Assembly (NCBI GenBank): GCA_041940305.1
Contig: JBGTSJ010000012.1
Location: 1-64,000, forward strand
Source of the DNA: JBGTSJ01 sp041940305
Lineage (GTDB): Bacteria > Planctomycetota > Planctomycetia > Planctomycetales > Planctomycetaceae
Length of the DNA stretch: 64,000 nucleotides
Direction of reading: 5' to 3'
The notes below the pieces were generated by a model that was given only the letters and a program-made list of their open reading frames with translations, searched no databases and had not been told where the DNA came from. Shown here one piece after another: positions 16,969 to 24,759 of this stretch; the first letter of the stretch is position 1; each line of letters begins with the position of its first letter. Position numbers and translations under genes: made by a program.

Positions 16969-19900
16969 ATGAGCGACGTGCTGCCGGCCGCAGGAAACGC
17001 GGCGTCAACAGCCCCGAAGCGGCCACTGCCGGCTGACCGCTGGAAGGACGGCCGCCTGTACGGGCTTCTGGAGTCGGTCCATCGGCTCAAGGAGTTCCTC
17101 GAATCGTCGTCGCTGCTGTTTCGCGGTGTGGCCCTTCTGCTGATCGCCGCACTTTCAGCGATCTTCGTAGATGCCGTGTTCGCGTTGCCGGCGGCAAGTC
17201 GCATCGCCGCCGACATGCTGCTCGCGGGCAGCCTGGGGACACTGGCGTTCCTGCTGCTGCTGCGGTTGTGGCGCCATCGATTTCAGCCGCAGCGGGTTGC
17301 AGTGCTGCTCGAAGAGCGGTTGGACATTCGCAACAACCTCTTTGTGAATGCGGTGGACTTCGCGTCCTCGCCGCCGCGCTCCGACAGCCTGCTGCTCCGC
17401 GACCGCGCCGTGCGGATGGCCGAAGAACGCGCCGGCTCCGTGTCATCGCTGGATGTCCTGCCATTTTCTCCCCTGTATCGGGCGGCGGGAGTGCTGGCGG
17501 CGGCCGTGCTGATCGTGTTGTCATCCTGGGCCGTCGCGCCGCGATTGTTCGGCATGGTGGTCCCACGGCTGTGGGATCCGACCGGCGACCATCCTCCTTA
17601 CACGCTTGTTGAGTTCGACGTGCAGATCTCGCCCGAGCCGGTGTTTCACGGCAAGCCGGCGACGATCTCTGTTGCGCTCGGCGGACCGGAGCGGATCGAG
17701 CAGGCGTCGGTGGTGTTCGTGGATGCGGACGCGCCCGAGACCTTGTCGATGTATCACGCCGGCGACCAGCAGTTCGCCCTGCAGATCGAGCGAGCCGAGC
17801 GCTCGCGACGGTTCTATATCGATACACCGCGCGGCCGCAGCCAGACGATGGACTTCACCGTGCTCGAAGTGCCGTTCTTCGAGGAGGTGCGCGTCGCGTA
17901 CAAATACCCTGCCTACACGGGCTGGGACGGTCAGGAGCATCGCCTGGACGGCCGTCCGTTGCGGGCCCTCGTCGGCACCGAACTGACGTTCTCTGCCCGC
18001 AGCAACCTGGAACTGCGCGGCGGGACTTTGGAACTGACGCCTGCCGCCGCCGCCGACTCAGCCGCGGCCACGCCGGTGACGCTGTCGCTGGCGACGCATC
18101 CCGATGATGCGCATGTTGTCGTTGGCACGCTGCCGGTCGAGGTCAGTGGTCAGTTCGCGATCTCGCTGATTGCGAAGAACGGCGCCCCCAGCATCGAACC
18201 GGCCACCGGCAGCCTGTCGGCGATTCCCGATCGGGGGCCGGGTGTGTCGATCGTGGCTCCCGGGCCGTATGTCGTTGTCGTAGAGGACTTCACGGTTCCG
18301 GTCACGATCGAGGCCGTCGATGACGTGGGGATCGCCGAGTTGCGGCTGTACCGCAGCGTTAATGGATGGGGACCGTCCGCGACAGGCCTGGAGTTCACGC
18401 GACCGCGACCGAACTCAGCTCGGGCGGAAACCATGTTCGACCTGCCGACGCTGGGCGCCCAGGCTGGCGACATTATCAGCTACTACGTCACCGCGTACGA
18501 CAACCATCCCAGCGGAGCACAGTTTCGCGATTCCGAGACGTGCGTCATCCAGGTGATTTCCCAGGAGGAGTACGAGCAGTTCGCCCGCCAGCAGTACCAG
18601 ATGGACCAGTTGACGCAGGAGTTCGAGGCGATCCGCGAGGCGCTCGACCGGCTGCAGCAGCAGCGAGACGAACTGCTGGAAGAGCTTGAACAGCTCCGTC
18701 AGCAGCTCAAGGAGGACCCTTCGAACGAGGAGACGCTGCAGAAGATCGAGAAACTCGAGGAGCAGTTGCAGAAGTTCGCGGACGAAGCCCAACAGCTCGC
18801 CGAGCAGTTGCAGCAGCGGACCGAGCAGGCGCAGCTGTATGACATCGAGGAGCCGTACCTGGAGATGCTGCGAAAGCTGAGCCAGGACCTGGAGCAGCAG
18901 TCGCAGAACGCCGCCGGAGTGCAGGAAGCGCTGCAGCGGCTGCAGCAGGAAAGTCAGTCACCCGAATCGCAGTCGGCGTTCGACGAGGCGGCGCAGCAGT
19001 TCTCCGAGCAGGATGACCCGTTCTCGCAACTGGCTCAGGAACAGCGAACGGCGGCGGCAGAGGATTTCGAACTGATGCAGATGGCGGATTCGCTGATGTC
19101 GGCCGCGGACCGGATGCGGGGCATCATTCAGCAGCAGCGCCAGCTGGCGGACAAGCTCGCCGAGTTCCAGAACCGCGACGCGCTCACTCCTGAGGATCAG
19201 TTGCGGGCCGACCGGCTGGCGAAGGACCAGGAACTGCTCGAGCAGGAGTTGCAGCAGACCGTCCAGCAGATGCGCGAGGCCGCCGACGCAGCACAGGACC
19301 GGCTGCCCAAGATGTGCCAGAGCGCTCAGGCCCTCTGCGACGCCGTCGAGCAGGCCGGGATTACGCAGGACCAGCAGTCGGCCGCACAGCAGGCGCGTTC
19401 CGGTTCGGGGCGTGAAGCCCATCAGGCCGCCGAGTCCGCCGCGCAGAAGCTGGAAGCCCTGCAGTCTCAATGCAGTTCCTGTGAAGGGGCCGCCGGAGAG
19501 ATGGAGGGGGGCATGGACGGCCCATTGTCGTTGTCCAAATCCGGATTGCAGCGCACGCTCGAACAACTCGCCCAGGGACGCGGCATCCCGGGTCTGGGCC
19601 AGAAGCCCGGCAGCGGAGAGGGGCAGAATCCCGGCGAGTCGGGCCAATCCGGCGTCAACGGAGCCAACGGCCAGAATGGGACCGGCCAATCGCAGGCGCC
19701 GTTCTGGCGTCCCGGACAGTCCTTCCCCGGCTCACAGGCGCCGATCTCGGTTCTTGGCCCGCATACGATGATGGAACAGCAGCAGCAGCAGACCCCGTCC
19801 GGCCGCATGCAGGGAGACGGCCGGGGCGAATGGCTCCCATTCGGCAACGATCCGCTGCCGGGAGCCGCCGAATCGCTGACGCCCGATGCCCGCGATTCGT

Positions 19901-19992
19901 CCGCATCCGGACCGGGCGGACTCCGCGGAGTTCCGGTTCCCTATCGCGACGCGGCCGAGGCGTACTTCCGGCGCCTGGCTGAAGAGAATTGA
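16969..19992 (+). CDS. Large membrane-anchored coiled-coil protein (DUF4175-like)
   Basis: A 1007-residue protein from ATG 16969. Two transmembrane helices lie at about 50-73 and 84-100, then a cytoplasmic segment with VAVLLEERLDIRNNLFVNAV, a third helix near 182-200 and a long exported part. The exported part has Ig-like beta domains (about 220-530) and a Gln/Glu-rich coiled coil (about 535-800), then a Gly/Gln/Ser/Pro-rich low-complexity tail. Small Cys pairs occur late (LQSQCSSCEGA, MCQSAQALCDAV). The layout matches planctomycete DUF4175-type proteins; function unknown. The DUF4159 gene follows 19 bp later. A shorter protein of the same design lies at 60159-61652. Confidence 0.8.
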   Translation: MSDVLPAAGNAASTAPKRPLPADRWKDGRLYGLLESVHRLKEFLESSSLLFRGVALLLIAALSAIFVDAVFALPAASRIAADMLLAGSLGTLAFLLLLRLWRHRFQPQRVAVLLEERLDIRNNLFVNAVDFASSPPRSDSLLLRDRAVRMAEERAGSVSSLDVLPFSPLYRAAGVLAAAVLIVLSSWAVAPRLFGMVVPRLWDPTGDHPPYTLVEFDVQISPEPVFHGKPATISVALGGPERIEQASVVFVDADAPETLSMYHAGDQQFALQIERAERSRRFYIDTPRGRSQTMDFTVLEVPFFEEVRVAYKYPAYTGWDGQEHRLDGRPLRALVGTELTFSARSNLELRGGTLELTPAAAADSAAATPVTLSLATHPDDAHVVVGTLPVEVSGQFAISLIAKNGAPSIEPATGSLSAIPDRGPGVSIVAPGPYVVVVEDFTVPVTIEAVDDVGIAELRLYRSVNGWGPSATGLEFTRPRPNSARAETMFDLPTLGAQAGDIISYYVTAYDNHPSGAQFRDSETCVIQVISQEEYEQFARQQYQMDQLTQEFEAIREALDRLQQQRDELLEELEQLRQQLKEDPSNEETLQKIEKLEEQLQKFADEAQQLAEQLQQRTEQAQLYDIEEPYLEMLRKLSQDLEQQSQNAAGVQEALQRLQQESQSPESQSAFDEAAQQFSEQDDPFSQLAQEQRTAAAEDFELMQMADSLMSAADRMRGIIQQQRQLADKLAEFQNRDALTPEDQLRADRLAKDQELLEQELQQTVQQMREAADAAQDRLPKMCQSAQALCDAVEQAGITQDQQSAAQQARSGSGREAHQAAESAAQKLEALQSQCSSCEGAAGEMEGGMDGPLSLSKSGLQRTLEQLAQGRGIPGLGQKPGSGEGQNPGESGQSGVNGANGQNGTGQSQAPFWRPGQSFPGSQAPISVLGPHTMMEQQQQQTPSGRMQGDGRGEWLPFGNDPLPGAAESLTPDARDSSASGPGGLRGVPVPYRDAAEAYFRRLAEEN

Positions 19993-20011
19993 CCAAGGCA
20001 GGAGATCTCCG

Positions 20012-20734
20012 ATGAGCCCGACCATCCGCCATTGGCCGTTGCTGTTCGCGACGGTCGCCACGTCATCGGTGCTCGCCATGAGCGGGTTCGCCTTCGTCGA
20101 AGTGGTCGAGGACGAGGACGCCGCGCCGACGGCTCCGGCCGTCTGGCAACCGGGAGTGGTCAACTGCGCGACGCTTACCTACGCGAACGGAAAATCGTCA
20201 CGCTGCTTCAGCGAGGAGTTTCTTTCACAGATCGGTCGCGACACGCACGTGGCCGCCAATCCACGGCTGGTGCCAGCCGACCTTGAGTCGCCCGAGCTCT
20301 TCCAGTTTGCTTTTTCCGTCATGACAGGCGAAGGGGACTTCACCCTGACGGAACCGCAGCGAATCAACATGCGCAACTATCTCGAAGGGGGAGGCTTCAT
20401 CATCGCCTCCGCCGGCTGCAGCAGCGATCCATGGCAGGTAAGTTTCCGCCGCGAGATCGCACAGGTCTTTCCGGAGGTGCAACTCACGCGGATTGACCCT
20501 TCGCACCCGGTTTTCCACACCGTGTACGACATCAACGCGCTGCAACTCAAACGCAGCAGCGAAGCACATCTCGAAGGGCTGGAGATCGACGGCAAGATCG
20601 TCCTGATCTTCTCCCCCGACGGCCTGAACGACACCGCCATGGCCGGCGGCAACTGCTGCTGCTGCGGCGGCGACGAAATCAAAAACGCCCGCCAGATGAA
20701 CGTCAATCTCCTCGCGTATACGCTGACGCACTGA
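20012..20734 (+). CDS. DUF4159-domain protein with a CCCC motif
   Basis: A 240-residue exported protein (hydrophobic start MSPTIRHWPLLFATVATSSV). AGGCAGGAGA before ATG 20012 sets the start. DUF4159 features: CATLTYANGKSSRCFSEEFL, then a Rossmann-like GATase-type region ELFQFAFSVMTGEGDFTLTE, NMRNYLEGGGFIIASAGC and HPVFHTVYDI. Near the C-terminus MAGGNCCCCGGDE places four consecutive cysteines at about 215-218, which I would not expect in the domain core. In Planctomycetota DUF4159 genes often neighbour MoxR, DUF58 and VWA genes; here it follows the coiled-coil protein gene, probably in an operon. Confidence 0.82.
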   Translation: MSPTIRHWPLLFATVATSSVLAMSGFAFVEVVEDEDAAPTAPAVWQPGVVNCATLTYANGKSSRCFSEEFLSQIGRDTHVAANPRLVPADLESPELFQFAFSVMTGEGDFTLTEPQRINMRNYLEGGGFIIASAGCSSDPWQVSFRREIAQVFPEVQLTRIDPSHPVFHTVYDINALQLKRSSEAHLEGLEIDGKIVLIFSPDGLNDTAMAGGNCCCCGGDEIKNARQMNVNLLAYTLTH

Positions 20735-20869
20735 GTTCCGCGTCCTCCACTTTCTTCCCCGCTCTTGTGCAAGCCGCGCTGATCGCGGCAGTCGCGCCAT
20801 CGAGCGAGCGGGGCCGGAGGAGAGGACGAAGAACTCTGCCTGCACACCTGGATTTCGCCGGCGCTCACC

Positions 20870-21661
20870 ATGGTTCCTCATACGGCACGTTTCCCGGTCC
20901 TGCTCAGCGCCGCCCTGACCGCAGTCCTCGCAGCGTCGCCGGCAACAACGCATGCGGTCGAATTTCATTCGACGATCGAGGCTGCGCGCGAAGCGGAAGC
21001 AGCGGGCGAACCCGAGGGCCGCAAGCCGCTCGTCGTCACGTTCGGCGCTGCGTGGTGCGGATGGTGCCGCAAGCTGGAGCTCGACACCTTCGAGAGCGAA
21101 CAGGTGGCGGTGATTGCGGACCGGTTCCTGTGGGTGAAGACGGATGTCGACGAGCACGAGGACCTCGCCGCCCGGTTTCGTGTCCGGGGCCTTCCGCACA
21201 CGTTCGTCCTGAATGGGGACGACCGCATCATCGCCACGCGCCCCGGCTATCTACCGGCCGACGAGTTCGTCGCCTTCCTCGAGAACGCGCTCGCGAATCC
21301 ACAGCCGATCGAAGACGTTCTGGCCGACCTGCTGCTGGCGTTGAAGTCGGCCGACGAAGACGCAGCACGCGCCGAGTCGGTCGCGGCGCTGGTGGAATAC
21401 CTGGCCCGGGCTGAGCGAGGGGATCGCACGCTCGCCCTGGCTGAACTGGCCGCCGCGGACGGCGGGTTGTTGCCGCCCCTTGCCGCGCTGCTGGAGGATG
21501 AGCGGCTGGCTGTTCGCGCCGCCGCGTATGGGTTGCTGACGGCGCTTACCCGCGAGGACATGCCGTTCGATCCCTTCGCTCCGGCTGATGAACGACGGAC
21601 GCAAGCGGCGGCCTGGATCGCCTGGACGGCTCCCCCCGCGCCCCGTCTGGAACAGCCCTGA
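20870..21661 (+). CDS. Exported thioredoxin-like protein with helical C-terminal domain
   Basis: A 263-residue protein with a signal peptide (to about THAVEF) and a thioredoxin fold: VVTFGAAWCGWCRKLELDTF holds the redox CxxC (Cys63, Cys66) and RGLPHTFVL the cis-Pro loop. The last 120 residues are Ala/Glu-rich helices of HEAT-like character (LAALLEDERLAVRAAAYGLL). It probably reduces or forms disulfides in the periplasm. It lies between the CCCC-containing DUF4159 protein and the Cys-rich peptide array on the same strand, which may or may not be meaningful. Confidence 0.85.
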   Translation: MVPHTARFPVLLSAALTAVLAASPATTHAVEFHSTIEAAREAEAAGEPEGRKPLVVTFGAAWCGWCRKLELDTFESEQVAVIADRFLWVKTDVDEHEDLAARFRVRGLPHTFVLNGDDRIIATRPGYLPADEFVAFLENALANPQPIEDVLADLLLALKSADEDAARAESVAALVEYLARAERGDRTLALAELAAADGGLLPPLAALLEDERLAVRAAAYGLLTALTREDMPFDPFAPADERRTQAAAWIAWTAPPAPRLEQP

Positions 21662-21783
21662 TCGAGCGCTCGCGAAATCTTTCAGCGGCGGCCCGTAACA
21701 GACGCCGATCATTCCCGCTCTGATGGGTGAGCCGAGTCAAGTGCACCCGGCGAACTCAAACGCAGAACCCACAAGGAATGATC

Positions 21784-21918
21784 ATGACCACCGCCACGAA
21801 GAATCAGAAGGCCGTCCGCGAAATCAAGGCCCTCCGCACCTCCAGCGCCGCCAAGAAGGTCGCCAAGAACAATTTCTGCGGCCGCTGCTGCCGGTGCTGC
21901 CGCTGCTGCCGCTTCTAA
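21784..21918 (+). CDS. Cys-rich basic micro-peptide 1 of a tandem array
   Basis: A 44-residue peptide: an N-terminal helix-like part (KNQKAVREIKALRTSS, then AAKKVAKNN) and a tail FCGRCCRCCRCCRF with seven cysteines. AAGGA lies 6-7 bp before ATG 21784, which fixes the start over the in-frame ATG at 21778. There is no signal peptide. A strong terminator hairpin follows at 21934. Two paralogues follow, at 22152 and 22509. I do not recognise the family. The split into a charged leader-like part and a Cys-rich end suggests either a metal-binding peptide or a modified peptide (RiPP-like), but neither is proven. Confidence 0.8.
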   Translation: MTTATKNQKAVREIKALRTSSAAKKVAKNNFCGRCCRCCRCCRF

Positions 21919-21933
21919 TTCCGGATGATGACT

Positions 21934-21968
21934 GAAAGCCCTTCGCCTCCAGCAGGCGGAGGGCTTTC
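21934..21968 (+). terminator. Terminator hairpin after micro-peptide 1
   Basis: 15-bp arms at 21934-21948 (GAAAGCCCTTCGCCT) and 21954-21968 pair with one G-U. It sits 15 bp after the stop codon; the arm design matches the hairpin after peptide 2. Confidence 0.85.
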
Positions 21969-22050
21969 GGCGTTTCTGAGACGAATCGCGACAAAGTTCC
22001 AGCGGCGGCAGGGACCGATATCAGAAGCTTTTCGGGTTGTGCCGGATTCG

Positions 22051-22085
22051 CTGTCCAACCGCGGGCGACCGCGACCATTCCCCGG
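22051..22085 (+). promoter_or_regulatory. Conserved upstream block of micro-peptide gene 2
   Basis: CTGTCC (22051-22056), a 14-bp spacer, then GCGACCATTCCCCGG (22071-22085). The same two words with the same spacer lie before gene 3. A related GATCATTCCCGC occurs about 70 bp before gene 1. This is probably the promoter or operator region. Confidence 0.6.
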
Positions 22086-22093
22086 CGTCCAGT

Positions 22094-22115
22094 CGGGTTG
22101 AAACGCTTCGACCCG
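22094..22115 (+). promoter_or_regulatory. 5' UTR hairpin of micro-peptide gene 2
   Basis: 9-bp stem CGGGTTGAA / TTCGACCCG around the tetraloop ACGC. It ends 36 bp before the start codon. The hairpin before gene 3 keeps the shape with paired base changes. Confidence 0.6.
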
Positions 22116-22151
22116 CAACGCGAATCAACTCACAAGACAAGGATCGATCCC

Positions 22152-22286
22152 ATGAAGACCGCCGTCAAGAACCAGAAGGCTGCTCGCGAAATCAAGGCCC
22201 TCCGAAGCTCCAGCGCCGCCAAGAAGGTCGCCAAGAACAACTTCTGCGGCCGCTGCTGCCGTTGCTGCCGCTGCTGCCGTTTCTAG
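22152..22286 (+). CDS. Cys-rich basic micro-peptide 2 of a tandem array
   Basis: A 44-residue paralogue of peptide 1, starting MKTAVKNQKAAREIKALRSS and ending in the identical FCGRCCRCCRCCRF. Between the two, only residues near the N-terminus (3 to 5), position 11 and position 19 differ much. AAGGA lies before ATG 22152. Strong conservation of the second half, with independent promoter-like block, hairpin and terminator, argues that the peptide is translated and selected. It is too short for usual gene-calling thresholds. Confidence 0.82.
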   Translation: MKTAVKNQKAAREIKALRSSSAAKKVAKNNFCGRCCRCCRCCRF

Positions 22287-22300
22287 ATCTGAATCGCTCC

Positions 22301-22337
22301 GAAAGCCCTTCGTCTGTCTCCGAGACGAAGGGCTTTC
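22301..22337 (+). terminator. Terminator hairpin after micro-peptide 2
   Basis: Perfect 15-bp arms at 22301-22315 (GAAAGCCCTTCGTCT) and 22323-22337 with a 7-base loop. It begins 14 bp after the stop codon. Confidence 0.9.
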
Positions 22338-22405
22338 CTATTGGAGCACGGTTTCTTTCCGGCATCCGGGAACCTCTCAAGAAACTCGGCCGCATCTCGG
22401 AATCT

Positions 22406-22440
22406 CTGTCCGGTCCGAGTCGGCTGCGACCATTCCCCGG
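22406..22440 (+). promoter_or_regulatory. Conserved upstream block of micro-peptide gene 3
   Basis: CTGTCC (22406-22411), 14-bp spacer, GCGACCATTCCCCGG (22426-22440); identical in both words and in spacing to the block before gene 2, while the spacer differs. Confidence 0.6.
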
Positions 22441-22449
22441 TGTGAACGA

Positions 22450-22469
22450 GAGTCGAAGCGGTTCGACTC
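22450..22469 (+). promoter_or_regulatory. 5' UTR hairpin of micro-peptide gene 3
   Basis: Perfect 8-bp stem GAGTCGAA / TTCGACTC around GCGG, 39 bp before the start codon. It corresponds to the hairpin before gene 2 with a G-C to A-T double change and a U-G to C-G change. Confidence 0.6.
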
Positions 22470-22508
22470 ACAACATACACCGATGTCCCCAAGACGAGGA
22501 TCGATCCC

Positions 22509-22637
22509 ATGAAGACCGCCACGCAGACCCAGAAGGCCGTTCGCGAACTCAAGCAGCTCCGCACGTCGGACCGCGCCAAGAAGTCCGCCGAGCATCACCG
22601 CTGCTGCCGGTGCTGCCGTTGCTGCCGCTGCTGGTAA
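22509..22637 (+). CDS. Cys-rich basic micro-peptide 3 of a tandem array
   Basis: A 42-residue divergent paralogue: MKTATQTQKAVRELKQLRTS, then DRAKKSAEHH and the tail RCCRCCRCCRCW. It also has seven cysteines, although the spacing differs at both ends: the FCG of peptides 1 and 2 is lost and a final RCW is gained. The EHH before the tail adds two possible metal ligands. The leader positions K2, Q8-K9-A10, RE, LR, S and AKK are shared. GAGGA lies upstream of ATG 22509, and a hairpin follows at 22652. The gene is short and in a different frame from the longer spurious frame that covers it. Confidence 0.78.
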   Translation: MKTATQTQKAVRELKQLRTSDRAKKSAEHHRCCRCCRCCRCW

Positions 22638-22651
22638 CTCGAGCTTCGCTC

Positions 22652-22691
22652 CCACAAGCCTCGCGCCTGCCCTCAGGTGCGGGGCTTGTGG
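22652..22691 (+). terminator. Terminator hairpin after micro-peptide 3
   Basis: 18-bp arms at 22652-22669 and 22674-22691 (CCACAAGCC... with GGGCTTGTGG) pair apart from two wobble positions, with a 4-base loop. The sequence is unrelated to the first two hairpins but the position is the same. Confidence 0.8.
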
Positions 22692-22770
22692 CGCTTGAGA
22701 GCAGAGAGACTGCGCGATGCGGAGGTGAGTCCAGAGGACGACACAGCGGACTGTGCCTGCGACGAAGGTG

Positions 22771-24660
22771 CTAAGCCGCTGCTGAGATGCGGAGCGTCGA
22801 CCAGCGCGCATCGCACCGATACTCCGGCACGAGCTGCGTGATCTGCTCAACAATCAGTTCGGGCGGCCCCTCCGCCAGGCAAGCCAGTTCGCTGAGCGAC
22901 GCTCGCAGCGGCGTCAGCTCCGCGGCTGGGCCGGTCGCGACGACAATCTTGGGATGCGCCGTCGGACGATGATGCTCGTCGTCGGTGTGCAGTTCCTCAT
23001 ACAGCTTCTCGCCGGGCCGCATGCCGGTGATCTCGATATCGATGTCACGCCCGGGTTCCAACCCCGAAAAGCGGATCATGTCGGCGGCCAGGTCCAGGAT
23101 CCGCACCGGCCGCCCCATGTCGAGGACAAAGATCTCCCCCCCCTGTCCCATGCCGCCGGCCTGGATCACCAGCTGGGACGCCTCCGGAATCGTCATGAAG
23201 TACCGCTGCATATCGGCGTGGGTCACCGTGACCGGCCCTCCCTCCTCAATCTGCTGTCGAAAGATCGGTACGACACTTCCGGCGGAGTCGAGCACGTTGC
23301 CGAACCGCACGGTCACGAAGCGGCATTCCGAGCGCTCAGCCAGCGCCTGTACGTAGAGTTCCGCCACGCGCTTGCAGGCCCCCATGACGCTCGTGGGATT
23401 GACGGCCTTGTCGGTCGAGATCATCACGAACGACAGGACTCCGTGCCGGTGCGCCAGGTCGGCCAACAGCCGTGTCGCCAGGCAGATGTTCTTCACGGCC
23501 TCTCCCGGATGGGCCTCCATCAACGGGACATGCTTGTACGCGGCCGCGTGAAACACGATTTCCGGTTCGTGCGCCGCGAACAGGGCGTTCATCCGCGCGG
23601 CGTCACAGACGTCCCCCAGGCAGACTTCGATCTCCAGTTCGGGAGCGAGCCGGCACAGCTCCCGTTCCAGAAAGAACTGCCCGGTCTCCGAACGGTCCAC
23701 GAGCACCAGCTTGCGCGGTGAGAACTGCAGCAGCTGGCGGCAGATCTCCGAGCCGATGCTGCCGGCGCTGCCGGTGACCAGCAGCACGCGGCCGTCGATC
23801 CAGCGATGCAGTTCCGCAATGTCGAGCTGGACGGGATCGCGCCGCAGCAGGTCTTCAATCGACACAGTCCGCGGCCGCAGGTGGACGCTGCCGCGCAGCA
23901 ACTGCTCGTAGCTCGGCAGCACCTTGACGGCCACTCCGTGCTGCCGGCCGGTCTCGCAGAGCGCCCGGAGCTGGTGCCCGGTCAGCACGTCGGCCGAGAT
24001 CAGGATCTCGCTGACCTCCAGATGCGCAGCGAACGCGCAGGCGTCGTCGAGTGTGGCGACGACCGGCACTCCGGCGATCTGCGAACCGACCTCGCGCACG
24101 CTTTCACTCACGAATCCGACCACGCGATAGCCAAGCTGCGGCGCCCGGCGGATCGTCCTCAGCAGTCCTTCGCCGGAGTTGTTCGCGCCGACAATGAGCA
24201 CAGGCGTCCCCGGGGCGCGTGACGCGAACAGGTGCGCGTGCCGTTCCTGCACGAGGCGCACCAGGCTCCGCAACCCGCCAACCGCTCCGATGGTGATCGC
24301 GAAGTCGGAGAGCGCCACGCTCCGCGGCACGGTCAGACCGGGCAGGATCAGGTACACGGCCAGAACGAGAAGCAGCGTGCTCACCAGACTGGCCTTGCCG
24401 AGTACGACGAGGTCGTGAAACGTCACGAACCGGCTCCAGCCGCGAAACACGCGAAACCAGCCGAACACCGCCAGCTTGACCAGCACCGCGCACGCCGCCG
24501 TGATGCAGAACTGCCACCAGCGTTCCGCCGGGATCCGGAAGTCAAACCGCAGCGCATAGGCCAGCGCATGCACAGCCAGGAACACCGGCGCCAGCGCGGC
24601 GGCGCACAGGCACTGGCGACGCGTCGAGGCTTGGCGCAACCACTTCCACGTTTCGTTCAT
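22771..24660 (-). CDS. Membrane nucleoside-diphosphate-sugar epimerase/dehydratase (CapD/WbpM/FlaA1 family)
   Basis: A 629-residue protein from ATG 24660. About four transmembrane helices come first (LAPVFLAVHALAYALRF, LVLAVYLILPGL), then a first Rossmann domain (PVLIVGANNSGEGLLR) and a catalytic SDR domain with TGSAGSIGSEICRQL near residue 295 and MISTDKAVNPTSVMGACKR near 413. The SxM..K arrangement (Met instead of Tyr) is known for WbpM-type UDP-GlcNAc 4,6-dehydratases. It makes an activated deoxysugar for surface polysaccharide at the inner membrane. It is followed upstream on the same strand by Wzc- and Wza-like genes, so this is an exopolysaccharide operon. Confidence 0.92.
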   Translation of the reverse strand: MNETWKWLRQASTRRQCLCAAALAPVFLAVHALAYALRFDFRIPAERWWQFCITAACAVLVKLAVFGWFRVFRGWSRFVTFHDLVVLGKASLVSTLLLVLAVYLILPGLTVPRSVALSDFAITIGAVGGLRSLVRLVQERHAHLFASRAPGTPVLIVGANNSGEGLLRTIRRAPQLGYRVVGFVSESVREVGSQIAGVPVVATLDDACAFAAHLEVSEILISADVLTGHQLRALCETGRQHGVAVKVLPSYEQLLRGSVHLRPRTVSIEDLLRRDPVQLDIAELHRWIDGRVLLVTGSAGSIGSEICRQLLQFSPRKLVLVDRSETGQFFLERELCRLAPELEIEVCLGDVCDAARMNALFAAHEPEIVFHAAAYKHVPLMEAHPGEAVKNICLATRLLADLAHRHGVLSFVMISTDKAVNPTSVMGACKRVAELYVQALAERSECRFVTVRFGNVLDSAGSVVPIFRQQIEEGGPVTVTHADMQRYFMTIPEASQLVIQAGGMGQGGEIFVLDMGRPVRILDLAADMIRFSGLEPGRDIDIEITGMRPGEKLYEELHTDDEHHRPTAHPKIVVATGPAAELTPLRASLSELACLAEGPPELIVEQITQLVPEYRCDARWSTLRISAAA

Positions 24661-24759
24661 CACGATCGTCTCCGGAGCTTCTTGTCCGGGGACGGCATGC
24701 CCGAAGCCATCCCGGTCTGCGGCACTGAATGCGCCGCCCGGTCTCCTTCCACAGTTCAC

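Noticed and set aside
22037..22774. Long plus-strand ORF covering micro-peptides 2 and 3
   Set aside because: It crosses two terminators and its Pro/Leu/Arg-rich repeats are just other-frame readings of the Cys codons.
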